A stretch of 64,000 nucleotides of DNA, from the NCBI GenBank assembly GCA_002449145.1, contig DKCG01000023.1:1-64000 (forward strand). The letters are read 5' to 3'. Source of the DNA: Christensenella sp. UBA6880. GTDB taxonomy: Bacteria; Bacillota; Clostridia; Christensenellales; CAG-917. The notes under the pieces are model-generated. The model was not told the origin of the DNA. It ran no database searches and saw nothing but the letters and a program-made list of their open reading frames with translations. A program made the translations under genes and the position numbers. This document shows, in pieces, positions 24,773 to 33,886 of this stretch (position 1 is its first letter; every line of letters begins with the position of its first letter).

Positions 24773-26122
24773 ATGATAAACGCGAACGAAGTGGTTGAAA
24801 CCAACAAAATGATATCTTTCGAACACCTTGACGTGCGCACGGTCACGATGGGAATATCCCTTCTCGACTGCGTGAGCGACGATATTGACGTTCTTTGCCA
24901 AAGGGTACACGACAAAATCGTGAGCAAGGCGAAAAATCTCGTCAAGGTCTGCGACGACATCGCAAACGAAATAGGCATACCTATCGTCAACAAGCGAATC
25001 AGCGTGACGCCGGTAAGCATAATCACGGCTCGCACCGGCGATTCGATAAAGGTTGCAAAAGTCCTTGACGAGTGCGCCGACGAAATCGGCGTGGACTTTG
25101 TGGGCGGATATACCGCGCTCGTACACAAGGGTATGACCGAGTACGAAAAGAAGTTTATCGAATCCATACCCGCCGCGCTCGCTTGCACGAAAAAAGTATG
25201 TTCGAGCGTAAACATCGGCTCGACCAAAGCGGGCATAAATATGGACGCGGTTGCCCTTATGGGCAAAATTATCAAAGAAACCGCATATCTGACGAGGGAA
25301 AACGACAGCATAGGCTGTGCAAAACTCGTCGTGTTTGCAAACGCAGTCGAGGATAATCCGTTTATGGCGGGTGCGTTCCACGGCGTAGGCGAAAACGATT
25401 GCGTCATAAACGTAGGCGTAAGCGGACCGGGCGTAGTGGAAGAAGCGTTGAAACACGTCAAAGGCGAAAACTTGACCGTCGTTGCCGAAACCATAAAGAA
25501 AGTCGCTTACAAAATCACGAGAGTAGGGCAACTCGTCGCGCAAGAAGCGTCCAAACGCCTTGACGCTCATTTCGGAATCATAGATTTGAGCCTTGCTCCC
25601 ACGCCCGTAAAAGGGGACAGCGTTGCGCATATTCTCGAAGAAATCGGCGTTGACGTAGTTGGCGGCTACGGAACGACCGCCGCTCTCGCATTGCTCAACG
25701 ACGCCGTGAAAAAGGGCGGTATTATGGCTTCGTCGCACGTCGGCGGACTCAGCGGCGCGTTTATTCCCGTCAGCGAGGACATCGGAATGATAGAATCCGC
25801 ACAAAAAGGTGTTCTAACCCTCGAAAAACTCGAAGCGATGACCGCAATTTGTTCCGTCGGACTCGATATGATTGCAATCCCCGGCGACACTTCTGCCGAC
25901 GTTATTTCCGCAATGATTGCAGACGAATCCGCAATCGGCGTAGTCAACAACAAAACCACCGCCGTCCGTGTAATTCCCGTTTACGGCAAAAATTCGGGCA
26001 GCGTATCTTTCGGCGGACTTCTCGGCACAGCACCCATTATGCCTATCAATCAAACTTCGCCGTCGAGACTAATTGAGCGTGGGGGGAGAGTTCCTGCCCC
26101 TATATGGTCCAACAAAAATTAA
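24773..26122 (+). CDS. PFL-like protein, UPF0210 family
   Basis: 449 residues, standard length. Characteristic stretches: [17 protein letters not shown] start ([13 protein letters not shown]), [35 protein letters not shown] and [20 protein letters not shown]. The fold is related to pyruvate formate-lyase/glycyl-radical enzymes but no glycyl-radical motif is visible and the function is unknown. It forms a two-gene unit with the ACT protein. Its stop codon TAA (26120-26122) lies in the left arm of palindromic element D. Confidence 0.92.
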   Translation: MINANEVVETNKMISFEHLDVRTVTMGISLLDCVSDDIDVLCQRVHDKIVSKAKNLVKVCDDIANEIGIPIVNKRISVTPVSIITARTGDSIKVAKVLDECADEIGVDFVGGYTALVHKGMTEYEKKFIESIPAALACTKKVCSSVNIGSTKAGINMDAVALMGKIIKETAYLTRENDSIGCAKLVVFANAVEDNPFMAGAFHGVGENDCVINVGVSGPGVVEEALKHVKGENLTVVAETIKKVAYKITRVGQLVAQEASKRLDAHFGIIDLSLAPTPVKGDSVAHILEEIGVDVVGGYGTTAALALLNDAVKKGGIMASSHVGGLSGAFIPVSEDIGMIESAQKGVLTLEKLEAMTAICSVGLDMIAIPGDTSADVISAMIADESAIGVVNNKTTAVRVIPVYGKNSGSVSFGGLLGTAPIMPINQTSPSRLIERGGRVPAPIWSNKN

Positions 26123-26245
26123 ACGCCGCTATTTGGCGAATAACTGCGTCAACGCCCATCGTCTGTCAACTCATTTACGCCTTGTAAATTAGGGTTGCCA
26201 TCCGATGGGTGTTTCCTTGTTCTTCATCCAAATATCAACGTTTAA
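26119..26245. repeat. palindromic 3'-end element, copy D (127 bp)
   Basis: Outer arms TTAAACG (26119-26125) and CGTTTAA (26239-26245) with TATTTGG/CCAAATA inside them. They include the UPF0210 stop codon. Blocks GCGAATAACTGCGTCA and TTCCTTGTTCTTCAT match copy B. Second arms AACGCCCATCG (26151-26161) and CGATGGGTGTT (26203-26213) pair with one wobble. Central hairpin CAACTCATTTAC / GTAAATTAGGGTTG. Confidence 0.88.
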
Positions 26246-26249
26246 GAAA

Positions 26250-26390
26250 TGTGTGAGTATTCGCCTAACTTTGGACGCGATTGACGCAAGCGTAGCAATC
26301 GCTATTCCGTCACTTCGTTCCTTACAGCACCCCTTGACTGTCAACTCATTTACGATTAGTAAATTAGGGTTGCCGTATATCGGCGTTTAA
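26250..26390. repeat. palindromic element, copy E (degenerate or composite)
   Basis: Contains the CGCCTAACTTTG block and the central hairpin CAACTCATTTAC / GTAAATTAGGGTTG (26342-26372), but the second arms no longer pair and an unrelated hairpin GCGATTG..CAATCGC (26278-26302) is inserted between. GGCGTTTAA near the end echoes copy D. Probably a decayed copy. Confidence 0.6.
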
Positions 26391-26454
26391 TGTGTTTACT
26401 TGCTTATAAAATCAACTCTATTTTTTTTGTTTTTAATATTTATAATTCACATAC

Positions 26455-26484
26455 AAATTAAAAACGCGCATTATTTGCGCGTTT
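26455..26484 (-). terminator. intrinsic terminator of rqcH
   Basis: On the minus strand AAACGCGCA (26484-26476), short loop, TGCGCGTTT (26470-26462), then TTTAATTTG. The rqcH stop codon lies in the loop. Confidence 0.75.
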
Positions 26485-28189
26485 CGAGGTTTTTGTGCGG
26501 GTTCGGTTCGGACACCATAGTTTTGTAATTGACGTATATCACTTGCCCCGGGTGTCCGTCGGGTTTGCGTTTGACGTTGCGGCGTTCGGTGTAGTCCACT
26601 TCGCAAGAGGCTTGCTTGGTGCTTGCCGTTATTTCGCCTGCGATTTTCAGCACTTTGTTGGGGACTTGTCGTCCTTCCGTAACGATTATCGTATGCGAGC
26701 CGTGTTCGTTTTTAAGGTGCAGCCAAATATCGTTTGACGAGGCGATTTTGAACGTCAATTCGTCGTTTTGGATATTGTTTTTGCCTCTGTAAATATAGAA
26801 TCCGTCCACAAAATAAACGTAGGGCGGTTCGGCTTTTTCTTTGCGGATTTTGTTCTTTGCGGACTTCTTTTTCGTGCCGCCGAGCATAGTCAACTCTTGT
26901 TCGATTGCGACCGTATCGCTTTCGTAGGGTAGATTTGCGATTTCGTCCTCTATCGACTTGACGTATTCGAGCAAATTTTTGTCCTTTTCGAGTTTTTGGC
27001 TCACAAATTCTTTGGTGCGTTTGAGTTTGTTGTATTTTGCGTAGTATGCAGTCGAGTTTTTGGACGGCGAAAGGCGCAAATCGAGTGGGATTTCCACTTG
27101 CGAGTTGTCGTAATAGTTGGTGCAAACGAGTTTTTCGTCGCCTTTTTTAATCAGATAGATGTAGTTTACGATAAGTTCGCCCCAAAGTCTGAACTTGTCC
27201 ATATCCTCACATTCGGCGAGTTTTTGAAGGTCTATCGCAATGTTTTTCTCGACTTTTTGGCGCAAGTGTTTTGCAATTGTGGCAAGCGATTTGAGTCTTG
27301 CCTTGTTGCGAATATCCTTGTCGCAATCGGTGAAAAGGGAATCGTACGCCTCGCTCATACTCTCGAAGCGCACGACGTTGGATTCCGTCGAATCGGCAAG
27401 CGAGCGATAGAGAATAGGATAAACTTCCTTGTTGTTTATAATACAAGGTTGAATTTGAATTTTCGGCTCGTTTGAGTACACGCTCGCAAAATCCTTGACG
27501 GCTTTGCAAAGGCGTTCTTTTTCGTTTGCGGACAGTTTTTCGACGTTTGAATTTACGTTTGCCCGAAGCAACAATTCTTCAATCGTCGCGCCCGAAAATC
27601 CCGATATATTGTCTTGTATGAATCTGTGCAAATCGCCGCCGTTGAAATCGTCAAAAATCGAAAAACAATCGGTTAGATAACTGATTTTCTTTTGTTCGAC
27701 GGGCGAATACGGCACGCCGCGAAGCACGACGTGATTGCGCTCGACGTCGAGGGGAAGATGTTTCACCGCGTCGAGAATGACAAGGTTTTCGTCGGTGAAA
27801 ACGATGTTCGAGTATCTGTTCATAATCTCGACGAAAAGATAAAAAGTCGCCTCGTCGCGCATTTCGGTTTTAGCGTCGAAACGAACGCGTATTATGCGGT
27901 CGTAATCGTATATCGAAACGTCGCCTATCGTTGCCGAAAGCAAGTATTTGCGAAGAAGCATACAAAGGTTCGGCGCGACTTGCGGACTCGTTTTTTTGCT
28001 TTTGGTTAGGTGAATACGGGGCGCGCCGGCGTTGCAGGACACGACAAGGCATTGATTTTTGCCTTTTGCGCGCACGAAAAAGCGCAACTCGTCCGCTTCG
28101 GGTTGCTGAATTTTGTCTATTCTTGCGCCGACAAGTTCCTCTTTGAGTTCCTTTGCGAGCGCACTCAATGCGAAAAGGTCGCTTCCCAT
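26471..28189 (-). CDS. rqcH: ribosome quality control protein RqcH (NFACT family, Rqc2 homologue)
   Basis: 572 residues. NFACT-N (about 1-200) starts MGSDLFALSALAKELKEELVGARIDKIQQP and has the IHLTKSK region; a coiled-coil middle follows; NFACT-R (about 440-572) carries FKIASSNDIWLHLKNEHGSHTII and TSTKQASCEVDYTERRNVKRKPDGHPGQVIYVNY-type residues. RqcH binds stalled 50S subunits and recruits tRNA-Ala to add C-terminal alanine tails that mark nascent chains for degradation. ClpXP, which degrades such tails, is encoded 2-4 kb away. Older annotations call it fibronectin-binding protein A. Confidence 0.93.
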   Translation of the reverse strand: MGSDLFALSALAKELKEELVGARIDKIQQPEADELRFFVRAKGKNQCLVVSCNAGAPRIHLTKSKKTSPQVAPNLCMLLRKYLLSATIGDVSIYDYDRIIRVRFDAKTEMRDEATFYLFVEIMNRYSNIVFTDENLVILDAVKHLPLDVERNHVVLRGVPYSPVEQKKISYLTDCFSIFDDFNGGDLHRFIQDNISGFSGATIEELLLRANVNSNVEKLSANEKERLCKAVKDFASVYSNEPKIQIQPCIINNKEVYPILYRSLADSTESNVVRFESMSEAYDSLFTDCDKDIRNKARLKSLATIAKHLRQKVEKNIAIDLQKLAECEDMDKFRLWGELIVNYIYLIKKGDEKLVCTNYYDNSQVEIPLDLRLSPSKNSTAYYAKYNKLKRTKEFVSQKLEKDKNLLEYVKSIEDEIANLPYESDTVAIEQELTMLGGTKKKSAKNKIRKEKAEPPYVYFVDGFYIYRGKNNIQNDELTFKIASSNDIWLHLKNEHGSHTIIVTEGRQVPNKVLKIAGEITASTKQASCEVDYTERRNVKRKPDGHPGQVIYVNYKTMVSEPNPHKNLETRK

Positions 28190-28328
28190 ACGGTCAGTAT
28201 AGTATTTTTTGCCGCTAAAATCAATAAATTACGTCTTTTTAGGTCTTTCTTTTTTCTTGTGACATCGAAAGATAAGGCGCGCAAGCGGCGAGAGAATAAA
28301 AACTCGCAATCCTATGCGACAAAATTAA

Positions 28329-28357
28329 TTGATTTTTAATAATATCTATGTTATAAT
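28329..28357 (+). promoter_or_regulatory. sigma-A promoter of tig
   Basis: TTGATT (28329-28334), 17-bp spacer, TATAAT (28352-28357), with TGT before it (extended -10). Confidence 0.8.
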
Positions 28358-28426
28358 CATTATCACTTGTTAAGAAAACATATATCCGCTAGGCAATGAC
28401 TTTGCTCGTGCGGACTTGGAGGACAA

Positions 28427-29836
28427 ATGAACTACACAGCAGAAAAGTTGGAAAAGAGCCAAGTTAAGTTCAACTACACGGTTGACAAGGACGCTTTCAA
28501 CGCAGCAATCAAGCAAGCCTACGAAAAAACCAAGCATAAATATGCGGTTCCCGGTTTCAGAAAAGGTCACGCACCCCAAAAGGTTATCGAGGGTATGTAT
28601 GGTCAAGGCGTATTCTTCAGCGACGCCGTAAACGAACTCATCGATTCTTCTTTGTCGGAACTCGAAAAGAGTGCGGATTACGATTTCGTAGCGGTTGACA
28701 GCGTTTGCGACGTTGATATGACCGAAGACGGCGGCGTAAAATATTCCATCGTTATGGTTGTCAAACCCGAAGTTACACTCGGACAATATAAAGGTCTTTC
28801 CGTTGCAAAGAAAGCGGTCAAAGTCACCGCAAAAGAAGTTGACGAAAAGATTGCTCAAGAGCAAGAAAAACAAGCGCGTCTTATCGACGTCGACACCGCA
28901 GCCGAAAACGGCAACACCGTCACGATTGACTTCGTGGGCAGCGTAAACGGGGAAAAATTCGAGGGCGGCAGCGCGGAAAACTATGATCTCGAACTCGGAA
29001 GCAATACCTTTATTCCCGGTTTTGAAGAACAACTCGTCGGCGTAAAAGCAGGCGAAGTGAGGAACGTCAACGTCACTTTCCCCGAAAACTACCAAGCGGA
29101 ACAACTCGCGGGCAAAGAAGCGGTGTTCGAGTGCACGGTTAAAGCGGTCAAAGTCAAAGAACTTCCCGCAATCGACGACGAATTCGTGAAAGAAGTTTCC
29201 GAATTCAACACTCTTGCAGAGTACAAAGCGGACATCAAGGCAAACCTCACAAAAGAAGCCGAAGAAAAGGCAGAGCGTGATCTCGAAGACGAAATCGTAG
29301 AGAAGATCGTCGACGCGTCCACCGTCGAAATTCCGCAAGCAATGATCGATCACGAAGCGGAAGATATGGTTCACGAATTTGAATATCGTCTTATGTATCA
29401 AGGCTTGAAACTCGACGATTATCTCAAATATCTCAATATGACCAGAGAGCAACTCGAAGATCAATACAAAGATCAAGCGCAAAAGACAGTTAAAGTACGT
29501 CTCGTTATGGAAGCGCTCATCAAAGCGGAAGATCTCAAGATCGAAGACAAGGACATCGACGAAAAGCTCGAGAAATTCGCAAGCGATTCTTCTCAAACCG
29601 TCGAGGAATTCAAGAAGACTTTGCACAAAGAGCAAATCGATTATATCGTCAACTCTATTATGAACGAAAAATTGCTCGCATTCCTCGTAAAAGAGAACGT
29701 TGCGGCAAAGAAATCCACCAAGAAAGCCGAAGGCGAAGCGGAAGTCAAAGCCGATGACGCAAAAGTCGAAGAAAAGAAGCCTGCTGCCAAAAAAACAACC
29801 AAAAAGACAGCAAAATCCGCAACCGACGCAGAATAA
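28427..29836 (+). CDS. tig: trigger factor (ribosome-associated chaperone, PPIase)
   Basis: 469 residues. The ribosome-binding N-domain has the signature VPGFRKGHAP (GFRKG touches ribosomal protein L23). The FKBP-type PPIase domain is near 160-245 (VTIDFVGSVNGEKFEGG; FIPGFEEQLVGVKAGE). The helical chaperone cradle follows. After about residue 430 there is an extra tail rich in Lys, Ala and Glu (AAKKTTKKTAKSATDAE), unusual for this family. TTGGAGGAC precedes the ATG. First gene of tig-clpP-clpX. Confidence 0.97.
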   Translation: MNYTAEKLEKSQVKFNYTVDKDAFNAAIKQAYEKTKHKYAVPGFRKGHAPQKVIEGMYGQGVFFSDAVNELIDSSLSELEKSADYDFVAVDSVCDVDMTEDGGVKYSIVMVVKPEVTLGQYKGLSVAKKAVKVTAKEVDEKIAQEQEKQARLIDVDTAAENGNTVTIDFVGSVNGEKFEGGSAENYDLELGSNTFIPGFEEQLVGVKAGEVRNVNVTFPENYQAEQLAGKEAVFECTVKAVKVKELPAIDDEFVKEVSEFNTLAEYKADIKANLTKEAEEKAERDLEDEIVEKIVDASTVEIPQAMIDHEAEDMVHEFEYRLMYQGLKLDDYLKYLNMTREQLEDQYKDQAQKTVKVRLVMEALIKAEDLKIEDKDIDEKLEKFASDSSQTVEEFKKTLHKEQIDYIVNSIMNEKLLAFLVKENVAAKKSTKKAEGEAEVKADDAKVEEKKPAAKKTTKKTAKSATDAE

Positions 29837-29893
29837 TCGATTGAAATTTTGTGTAGAATAAGAGTGCCGTTGCACTTGAAAACAACGTTTTAG

Positions 29894-29924
29894 GCTTTCC
29901 GCTTGCTTATCGCAGGCGGAAAGC
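29894..29924 (+). other. hairpin between tig and clpP
   Basis: GCTTTCCGC (29894-29902), 13-nt loop, GCGGAAAGC (29916-29924); no U-tract. Possible mRNA processing or partial attenuation. Confidence 0.55.
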
Positions 29925-30034
29925 GCATAAAATCGGCTTTTGCAATATCGAAAACTCGGAAATTTGCAAAAGCGCAAATCCGTCGCGAAAATCGGCTCTG
30001 AAAAATCCGTATATCGCGGCGAACGGAGGATATA

Positions 30035-30631
30035 ATGAACATCAGAAATCAACTTATACCCATGGTTGTCGAGCAAACCGGCAGAGGCGAACGCTCATAC
30101 GATATTTACTCTCGCTTGCTCGAAGACAGAATCATCTTCCTCACAGGTGAAATCGACGATAGCGTTGCCGACCTCGTCGTCGCGCAACTCATATATCTCG
30201 AAGGCAAGGATTCCACGAAGGACATCAGCCTTTATATCAACAGCCCCGGCGGCTCGGTTTCCGCAGGTTTTGCAATCTACGACACGATGAACTACATCAA
30301 GTGCGACGTATCCACGATTTGTATCGGTATGGCGGCTTCGATGGGCGCGTTCTTGCTTTCGTCGGGCGCAAAAGGCAAGAGATTCTCTTTGCCTAACGCA
30401 AAAATTATGATTCACCAACCGCTCGGCGGTGCGCAAGGTCAAGCGAGCGATATTGCGATTCAGGCAAACGAAATCCTCAAAACCAAAAAGCGTATCAACG
30501 ATATTCTTGCTCAAAACACGTCGCAACCTCTTTCTAAAATCGAGGTTGACACCGACCGAGACTTCTATATGAACGCCGAAGAAGCGGAAAAATACGGTCT
30601 TGTCGACAAAATCTTTTATTCTAGAAAGTAA
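30035..30631 (+). CDS. clpP: ATP-dependent Clp protease proteolytic subunit ClpP
   Basis: 198 residues. The catalytic triad is visible: Ser102 in [11 protein letters not shown], His127 in MIHQPLGG, Asp176 in DTDRDFYM, with exactly the family spacing (25 and 49 residues). The N-terminal [22 protein letters not shown] is typical. ClpP forms a double heptamer barrel that degrades substrates unfolded by ClpX, encoded 90 nt downstream. AACGGAGGATATA precedes the ATG. Confidence 0.98.
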   Translation: MNIRNQLIPMVVEQTGRGERSYDIYSRLLEDRIIFLTGEIDDSVADLVVAQLIYLEGKDSTKDISLYINSPGGSVSAGFAIYDTMNYIKCDVSTICIGMAASMGAFLLSSGAKGKRFSLPNAKIMIHQPLGGAQGQASDIAIQANEILKTKKRINDILAQNTSQPLSKIEVDTDRDFYMNAEEAEKYGLVDKIFYSRK

Positions 30632-30721
30632 AGAGCAAAAATAACGATACGAGAATACGCCTCGTTTGCGCCGCGGACGAAGCGGGCAGAAATCTGCCAA
30701 ACAAGGAGTATAATCAAGTAT

Positions 30722-31978
30722 ATGGAAAACTATCATAAAGAACAACATTGCAGTTTTTGCGGCAGGGGCGCAAGCGAGGTTGAAAAAATCATCAGCGGCC
30801 CGAACGGCATAAATATCTGCAACGAATGTATCGACGAGTGCGTCTACTTGCTCGGAAAAGACGAAAAAACCGCAAACGACGGTATGAGTCTTTATACGCC
30901 CAAAGAGATAAAAGAGAAACTCGACGAATACATTATCGGTCAGGACAGCGCAAAACGCGTATTGTCCGTTGCCGTGTACAATCACTACAAGCGTATAAAT
31001 CAAATGCGCTCCAAGTCCAACGACGACGTCGTAATCGAAAAGAGCAACGTGCTTTTGCTCGGTCCTACGGGTTCGGGTAAAACCTTGCTTGCAAAAACGC
31101 TTGCGCAAATTCTCAACGTGCCTTTTGCGGTTGCGGACGCAACGACGCTCACCGAAGCGGGTTACGTAGGCGAGGACGTCGAAAATATCCTTTTGAAACT
31201 CATTCAATCGGCAAACGGCGATTTGAAGCGCGCCGAAATCGGCATCGTGTACATCGACGAAATCGACAAAATCGCAAAGAAAGGCGAAAACGTGTCCATT
31301 ACGCGCGACGTAAGCGGTGAAGGCGTGCAACAAGCGTTGCTCAAAATAATCGAAGGTACGGTTGCAAACGTTCCGCCTCAAGGCGGAAGAAAGCACCCCA
31401 ATCAAGAGTGCTATCAACTCGATACGACGAATATCTTGTTCCTTTGCGGCGGCGCATTCGTGGATTTGGACAAGATTATCGACCAAAGAAAGGACAATTC
31501 AAAACTCGGTTTCGGCTCTGCCGTAAAAGGCACCGTCGATTATCGTTACGACGAACTTATCAAAGCGTTGCAACCCGCCGACCTCATCAAATACGGTCTT
31601 ATCCCCGAATTTGTCGGTCGTGTGCCTATCGTAGTTGGTTTGAACGCGCTTGACGAGAACGCGCTCGTGAAAATCCTTTCCGAGCCGAAGAACGCACTCG
31701 TAAAGCAATACAAATATCAATTTGCCCTCGACGGCGTTACGCTCGAATTCGAGGACGACGCGTTGAGAGCGGTTGCGGCAAAGGCAATTCAACTCAACAC
31801 CGGCGCAAGAGGATTGAGAGCAATTCTCGAAGACGTGTTGCTCGAACTTATGTTTGAGATTCCGTCCGAGAAAGACATCGAGAAAGTTATCGTCACAAAG
31901 GCTTCCATCGACAAGACGGAAAAGCCTATCGTGGTGAGAAAACAAATCGAAGAAAAAACAACAGATTGTATCGCATAA
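30722..31978 (+). CDS. clpX: ATP-dependent Clp protease ATP-binding subunit ClpX
   Basis: 418 residues. An N-terminal C4 zinc domain (Cys10, Cys13, Cys33, Cys36) recognises substrates. The AAA+ core has Walker A GPTGSGKT near residue 115, Walker [11 protein letters not shown], and the pore/sensor regions; the ClpP-contacting IGF-type loop is within [10 protein letters not shown]. It unfolds tagged proteins and feeds them to ClpP. Follows clpP on the same strand; the ribosome site AAGGAG is 15 nt before the ATG, rather far. Confidence 0.98.
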   Translation: MENYHKEQHCSFCGRGASEVEKIISGPNGINICNECIDECVYLLGKDEKTANDGMSLYTPKEIKEKLDEYIIGQDSAKRVLSVAVYNHYKRINQMRSKSNDDVVIEKSNVLLLGPTGSGKTLLAKTLAQILNVPFAVADATTLTEAGYVGEDVENILLKLIQSANGDLKRAEIGIVYIDEIDKIAKKGENVSITRDVSGEGVQQALLKIIEGTVANVPPQGGRKHPNQECYQLDTTNILFLCGGAFVDLDKIIDQRKDNSKLGFGSAVKGTVDYRYDELIKALQPADLIKYGLIPEFVGRVPIVVGLNALDENALVKILSEPKNALVKQYKYQFALDGVTLEFEDDALRAVAAKAIQLNTGARGLRAILEDVLLELMFEIPSEKDIEKVIVTKASIDKTEKPIVVRKQIEEKTTDCIA

Positions 31979-31984
31979 CAAACG

Positions 31985-32013
31985 AAAATAGCGCATCTAA
32001 TGCGCTATTTTTA
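31985..32013 (+). terminator. intrinsic terminator after clpX
   Basis: AAAATAGCGCA, TCTAA loop, TGCGCTATTTTTAT (31986-32013). Confidence 0.8.
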
Positions 32014-32068
32014 TAGTTTTTGCGTCGAAAACGACGTCAAAAACGGCAGAGAATAACAGGTGCAAAAG

Positions 32069-32671
32069 ATGATAAAACAAGCAAAATTCGTAACGTCCGT
32101 CGCAGACGCGAGCAAGTTGCCCGACTACGGCGTGCCCGAAATCGCGATTGCGGGCAAATCCAACGTCGGCAAGTCCTCGTTTATCAATTTTATGGTGAAC
32201 CAAAACAAACTTGCCAAGACCTCGCAAGAACCCGGCAGAACTCGTTTGCTCAACTATTTCGAGATAAACAACGGCGAGTATTATTTCGTTGACCTTCCCG
32301 GATACGGCTATGCGAAAGTAAACAAGCAAGAAAAGCAAAAGTGGGGCGGACTTATCGAAAACTATTTGCGCACGAGCAATCGCCTCATAAACGTGTTCGT
32401 GCTTGTCGATATGCGCCACGAACCAACCGACGACGATAAAATGCTTATCAACTATTTGTACTCATACAATATTCCTTTTACGATTATAGCAACGAAAGCG
32501 GACAAACTCTCAAGAGCGCAACAACAAAAGTGTTTGAGCGTCATTGCAACTGCTCTTTGCGTCGGGACGAAAGATATTCTCGTCACGTCGGCGTCTGCAA
32601 AAACGGGTAAGGAAAACGTACTAACTAGAATAGAAACGTTGCTTGCCAATGCCAAGCAAATTAATAATTAA
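32069..32671 (+). CDS. engB: ribosome biogenesis GTP-binding protein EngB/YsxC
   Basis: A 200-residue TRAFAC GTPase needed for 50S assembly. G1 GKSNVGKSS, G2 region KTSQEPGRTR, G3 DLPGYGYAKV, G4 TKADKLS and G5 TSAS are all present. I chose ATG 32069, where AGGTG (32058-32062) serves as ribosome site; a GTG at 32060 would add three residues. The last codons and stop (INN-stop) fall inside the AT-rich part of the repeat at 32660. The tig-clpX-engB neighbourhood is typical of Bacillota. Confidence 0.96.
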   Translation: MIKQAKFVTSVADASKLPDYGVPEIAIAGKSNVGKSSFINFMVNQNKLAKTSQEPGRTRLLNYFEINNGEYYFVDLPGYGYAKVNKQEKQKWGGLIENYLRTSNRLINVFVLVDMRHEPTDDDKMLINYLYSYNIPFTIIATKADKLSRAQQQKCLSVIATALCVGTKDILVTSASAKTGKENVLTRIETLLANAKQINN

Positions 32672-32704
32672 TAATTGAGGGCGGGGTTTTGACCCCGCAC
32701 CCCA
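32660..32704. repeat. GC-hairpin plus AT-tail repeat, copy 2
   Basis: Read on the minus strand: GGGGTGCGGGG-TCAAAA-CCCCGCCCTC, then AATTATTAATTATTAATT. This is the same design as 9055-9109, in opposite orientation, and it supplies the last codons of engB. Confidence 0.6.
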
Positions 32705-32712
32705 AAAGAAAA

Positions 32713-32750
32713 TAACGCTTGCAAACAAAGTTTTGCAAGCGTTACTTTTT
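32713..32750. terminator. intrinsic terminator after engB
   Basis: TAACGCTTGCAAA (32713-32725) and TTTGCAAGCGTTA (32732-32744), 13 bp, followed by CTTTTT. Confidence 0.82.
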
Positions 32751-32834
32751 ATAATATATCAACATATTTTTTTAATTTTTACTCTAAAAATCGATAAATT
32801 TTAGAATACTTTGGTCAAAAATACGTCTGTTTAG

Positions 32835-33551
32835 TTATATTTCACACACTTCTATGAGTTTGTTGTCAACAAGGTCGCAAGACGTTAAGATATAGGTTAT
32901 GCCGTGCTTTTTGAGTGTCGGCGTTACCCTTGCACTCTTGCCGTGCAAGTGTCCGTACAGCACGACGTTCACGCCGTATTTTTCAAGAAGCGCGGTAACT
33001 TCGGTGTCTTGATAAGTTGCTTCAAACGGCGGATAGTGAAGCATCGCGATGAGAACGTCGCCTTCTTTTTGCATAGTTTTTGCGTAGGACAAAGAAAGTT
33101 CGAGGCGTATCAATTCTCTTTTGTAAATTTTCAAATCCTCTTCTGCCGTGTCCTTTTGCGGAATATTCCAACCGCGAGAGCCGGCGATGACAACCGCTTT
33201 TTGCGGATTGCTTTCCGATTCCACTCTATACGCGTTGTTTTGAATGAAGTTGAAAGTGGGGAATGTCGCGCGCATTTTGCCGAGCGAGCCCCAGTAATAG
33301 TCGTGATTGCCCTTTACGACGTACTTTTTGCCTTTGAGTTTCGCAATTTCGTCGTAGTCGGGTTTTGCTTGTTCGATTGTCAATCCCCACGACATATCGC
33401 CACCAAGCAAAACGAGGTCGCCGTCGGCAACCTTTCGCTCCCAATCCTCGCTGATTTTTGCGAAGTGGTTTTGCCAGCCGTCGCCGAAAATATCCATAGG
33501 TTTTTCGACGGCAGAGGATAGATGTAAATCGCTTATTGCAAAAACTTTCAT
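32835..33551 (-). CDS. calcineurin-like metallophosphoesterase
   Basis: 238 residues. Metal-site motifs in order: ISDLHLS (residues 5-11), LLGGDMSWG, VKGNHDYYWG, MLHYPPFE and LYGHLHGKS. This is the compact cytoplasmic branch (no signal peptide). Substrate not predictable; relatives act on nucleotides or phosphodiesters. The ATG gives the canonical MKVFAISDLHL start, but the predicted transcription start coincides with it (see promoter at 33558) and no Shine-Dalgarno is visible, so the mRNA may be leaderless. Confidence 0.9.
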   Translation of the reverse strand: MKVFAISDLHLSSAVEKPMDIFGDGWQNHFAKISEDWERKVADGDLVLLGGDMSWGLTIEQAKPDYDEIAKLKGKKYVVKGNHDYYWGSLGKMRATFPTFNFIQNNAYRVESESNPQKAVVIAGSRGWNIPQKDTAEEDLKIYKRELIRLELSLSYAKTMQKEGDVLIAMLHYPPFEATYQDTEVTALLEKYGVNVVLYGHLHGKSARVTPTLKKHGITYILTSCDLVDNKLIEVCEI

Positions 33552-33557
33552 ATGGAT

Positions 33558-33586
33558 AATATATCATATAAATTATTATTTATCAA
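33558..33586 (-). promoter_or_regulatory. sigma-A promoter placed for a leaderless mRNA
   Basis: Minus strand TTGATA (33586-33581), 17-bp spacer, TATATT (33563-33558). The usual +1, 7 nt downstream of the -10 box, would be at about 33551, the first base of the ATG. Confidence 0.65.
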
Positions 33587-33810
33587 TTATTGACGTGAAA
33601 TCGAAAAAATACGAATGAAAAAATGCGGAACAGCAAAAAGCGTGATATGCCGTAGAATTGGGATAATGAGAGAGCGTGTGCAAATTGTGAAAACTCGATA
33701 AATCGGAAAACGGCAGAATGAAAATAAGCGGCTGAATTTTGACGAGTGACAAATCATAAAAAATCATAGAAGAAATGAAACGTTTTTGATAATCAAACTA
33801 CGGATTTTGT
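33587..33810. other. gene-free stretch
   Basis: AT-rich DNA between the phosphoesterase promoter and the terminator at 33811. I see no gene or structured element. Confidence 0.5.
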
Positions 33811-33840
33811 AAAAGGCGCGGAATTTTTCCGCGCCTTTTA
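33811..33840. terminator. bidirectional intrinsic terminator
   Basis: AAAAGGCGCGGAA (33811-33823), TTT, TTCCGCGCCTTTT (33827-33839): a 13-bp stem. It ends the minus-strand gene at 33887-34519. Confidence 0.88.
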
Positions 33841-33886
33841 AGTCAATTCGATTATATCGAATTGTATGTTCAATCACCCTTATTCG

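Noticed and set aside
8906..26390. CRISPR array
   Set aside because: The repeated units are palindromes scattered at gene ends thousands of bases apart, with no regular spacers and no cas genes.
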